64,000 bases of DNA, from assembly GCF_023065955.2 (NCBI RefSeq), contig NW_026622841.1:21697501-21761500 (forward strand). The letters are read 5' to 3'. A model generated the notes under the pieces. The model was not told where the DNA came from and ran no database searches. It worked only from the letters and a program-made list of their open reading frames with translations. Position numbers and translations under genes: made by a program. Positions 62,823-64,000 of this stretch are shown here, piece after piece. The DNA is from Ursus arctos (Eukaryota; Chordata; Mammalia; Carnivora; Ursidae). Every line of letters begins with the position of its first letter. The first letter of the stretch is position 1.

Positions 62823-64000
62823 TTAGATGCTCTCTAGAGCTCAGTTCAATTCTAAATTTGTCAGGCTCCGTAATCATATATGATCTTTTATAAGTATGCC
62901 AAAGTGGAGGCTTAAAAAGGACTGGTTTACTGCTTGATCAAAAACACCTAAGTTAGTAAATCTATCCTAAATTATTTCTGAGATAGTGAAGCCAGACTAT
63001 ACCTGAAATTGACCTTGACTTTCCCAACCAGCTGCATAAATGCCTAGGGAGACAGGCATGGTTCTCGGCCCTTGATGTAGCCCCCAAGTAGCCACAAGCT
63101 CTAAAGGCAGAGTTTCCAAAGATAATTCCTACCAAAACAATTCTGAATGGTGGCAATATAGCTGAAATAAAACCCCTGTGATTATTTTCAATGAAAATGT
63201 AATGTGGGACTACATGGATTTTGCTTCAGAGAAGTTAGTTGGAGTAATGGTTTGTGACTGATGGGGTTGTTTCAAATAATTAACCTTTTTGTATTGATAT
63301 TCTTTTAAATATTGCTATAAGGGCTAAATACGGTAATATACATGAGAAGGCTTTATAAGTTAAAATGTGCAATACAAGTGATAGTATTAACAAAAATTTA
63401 GGGTTGTAGTATACATGGGAAGTGTATAAGCAATAGAACATTTGATGGAAAATAATTTATCACTTTTTTTTTTGATAGTTACATTCCATAAACTAAGTTT
63501 GTGTTCTCCACTGGATGTTCCTGTTAAGGACACAAAATGGGTTTTAACCAAGAGGTTCCTGCATATGATGGGCGCAGGAAGATGATAAAAGGTGAGAGGG
63601 AATCTTAGATTAAGGAAGGAACTGAGCCTTGAGAACTCTCAGGGCTGGAGTTAGCAACATCCCAGCATACATGCTTGAAGAAAAACTCCATTCTGTTTAA
63701 TTCTGAAGGTCCAGAGGTTTTCACTCCCATGGCCTATAATAACAGCAGGCTTCAGGCAAGTAATCTTGTGCCAGTTTTAAATATTCAGAGCTTGAAATTC
63801 AAACCCATTTTGGGAAGCTCTGCATTATTCTGATGAGTAGTTCTTTCATAAATACATTGCTCACACACTACATACGGCATCGCCCTTCCATATCAGAGGC
63901 TTTGCAGGAGACTGTGGCGTGGGCATACAACGGGAGTGAAGTACATGCCTTCGTAAGTTTCCTGCAGGTCACTTTGTGGGGCGTCAGCCTCTCGTGGGGC
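62823..64000. other. Upstream flank, no recognised element
   Basis: Unique AT-rich sequence to the window end; the last 120 bases are GC-richer but carry no recognisable exon. Confidence 0.45.

Larger units (their letters stand above)
45200..64000. other. Upstream flank of DCC, no gene recognised
   Basis: AT-rich sequence with interspersed repeats and no exon that I recognise on either strand. In human the region upstream of DCC is a long gene desert toward MEX3C, which fits. Confidence 0.75.

Overview
This window is nuclear DNA from a carnivoran mammal, most probably a bear or close relative. It holds eleven tRNA-Lys-derived carnivore SINEs. Six of them have the 'cacagcggttaag ... ggcgttatgggatcgagcc ... 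gctatgagcctgcttcttcc' body that I know from bears and the giant panda. Carnivore-type LINE-1 3' ends are also present. The rest is ordinary mammalian intron or intergenic sequence: MIR, L2, L3/CR1, MER5-class hAT and MaLR remnants, microsatellites, and no long ORFs. Nothing prokaryotic is present.

Only one gene can be supported. On the minus strand at 44230-44320 lies the first coding exon of DCC, the netrin-1 receptor. It encodes 30 codons of signal peptide and first mature residues plus one base, and it ends at a textbook GTAAGA splice donor. The 5' leader and CpG-rich promoter lie at higher coordinates (44321 to about 45130). The leader contains a TG-repeat with upstream ATGs, including a 30-codon upstream ORF that overlaps the DCC start codon. 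Positions 44229 down to 1 are the beginning of the very large DCC intron 1. Positions above about 45200 are upstream flank, which in human is a gene desert.

Layout: 1-42500 is intron 1, with old repeats (HAL1/L1ME, L2, MIR, L3), four SINEs and four short L1 3' ends, separated by unique stretches that may hold conserved regulatory elements. 42560-43150 is a second CpG-rich, CA-repeat-rich block inside intron 1, about 1.2-1.7 kb downstream of exon 1. 44220-45130 is exon 1 and the promoter. 47886-50090 is a decayed MaLR provirus with a SINE inside. 54045-58510 is a dense retroposon stack: an L2 broken by a SINE that itself carries a SINE, and by a 2.35 kb 5'-truncated L1. 58510-64000 is mostly unrecognised flank.

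No new multi-gene system is visible. The structures that the repeats do not explain are a near-perfect 21-bp inverted repeat at 22058-22103, an NFI-like inverted repeat at 24146-24193, a hairpin at 61650-61698, a 16-bp TAATTA-centred palindrome at 1064-1079 and the overlapping upstream ORF of DCC.
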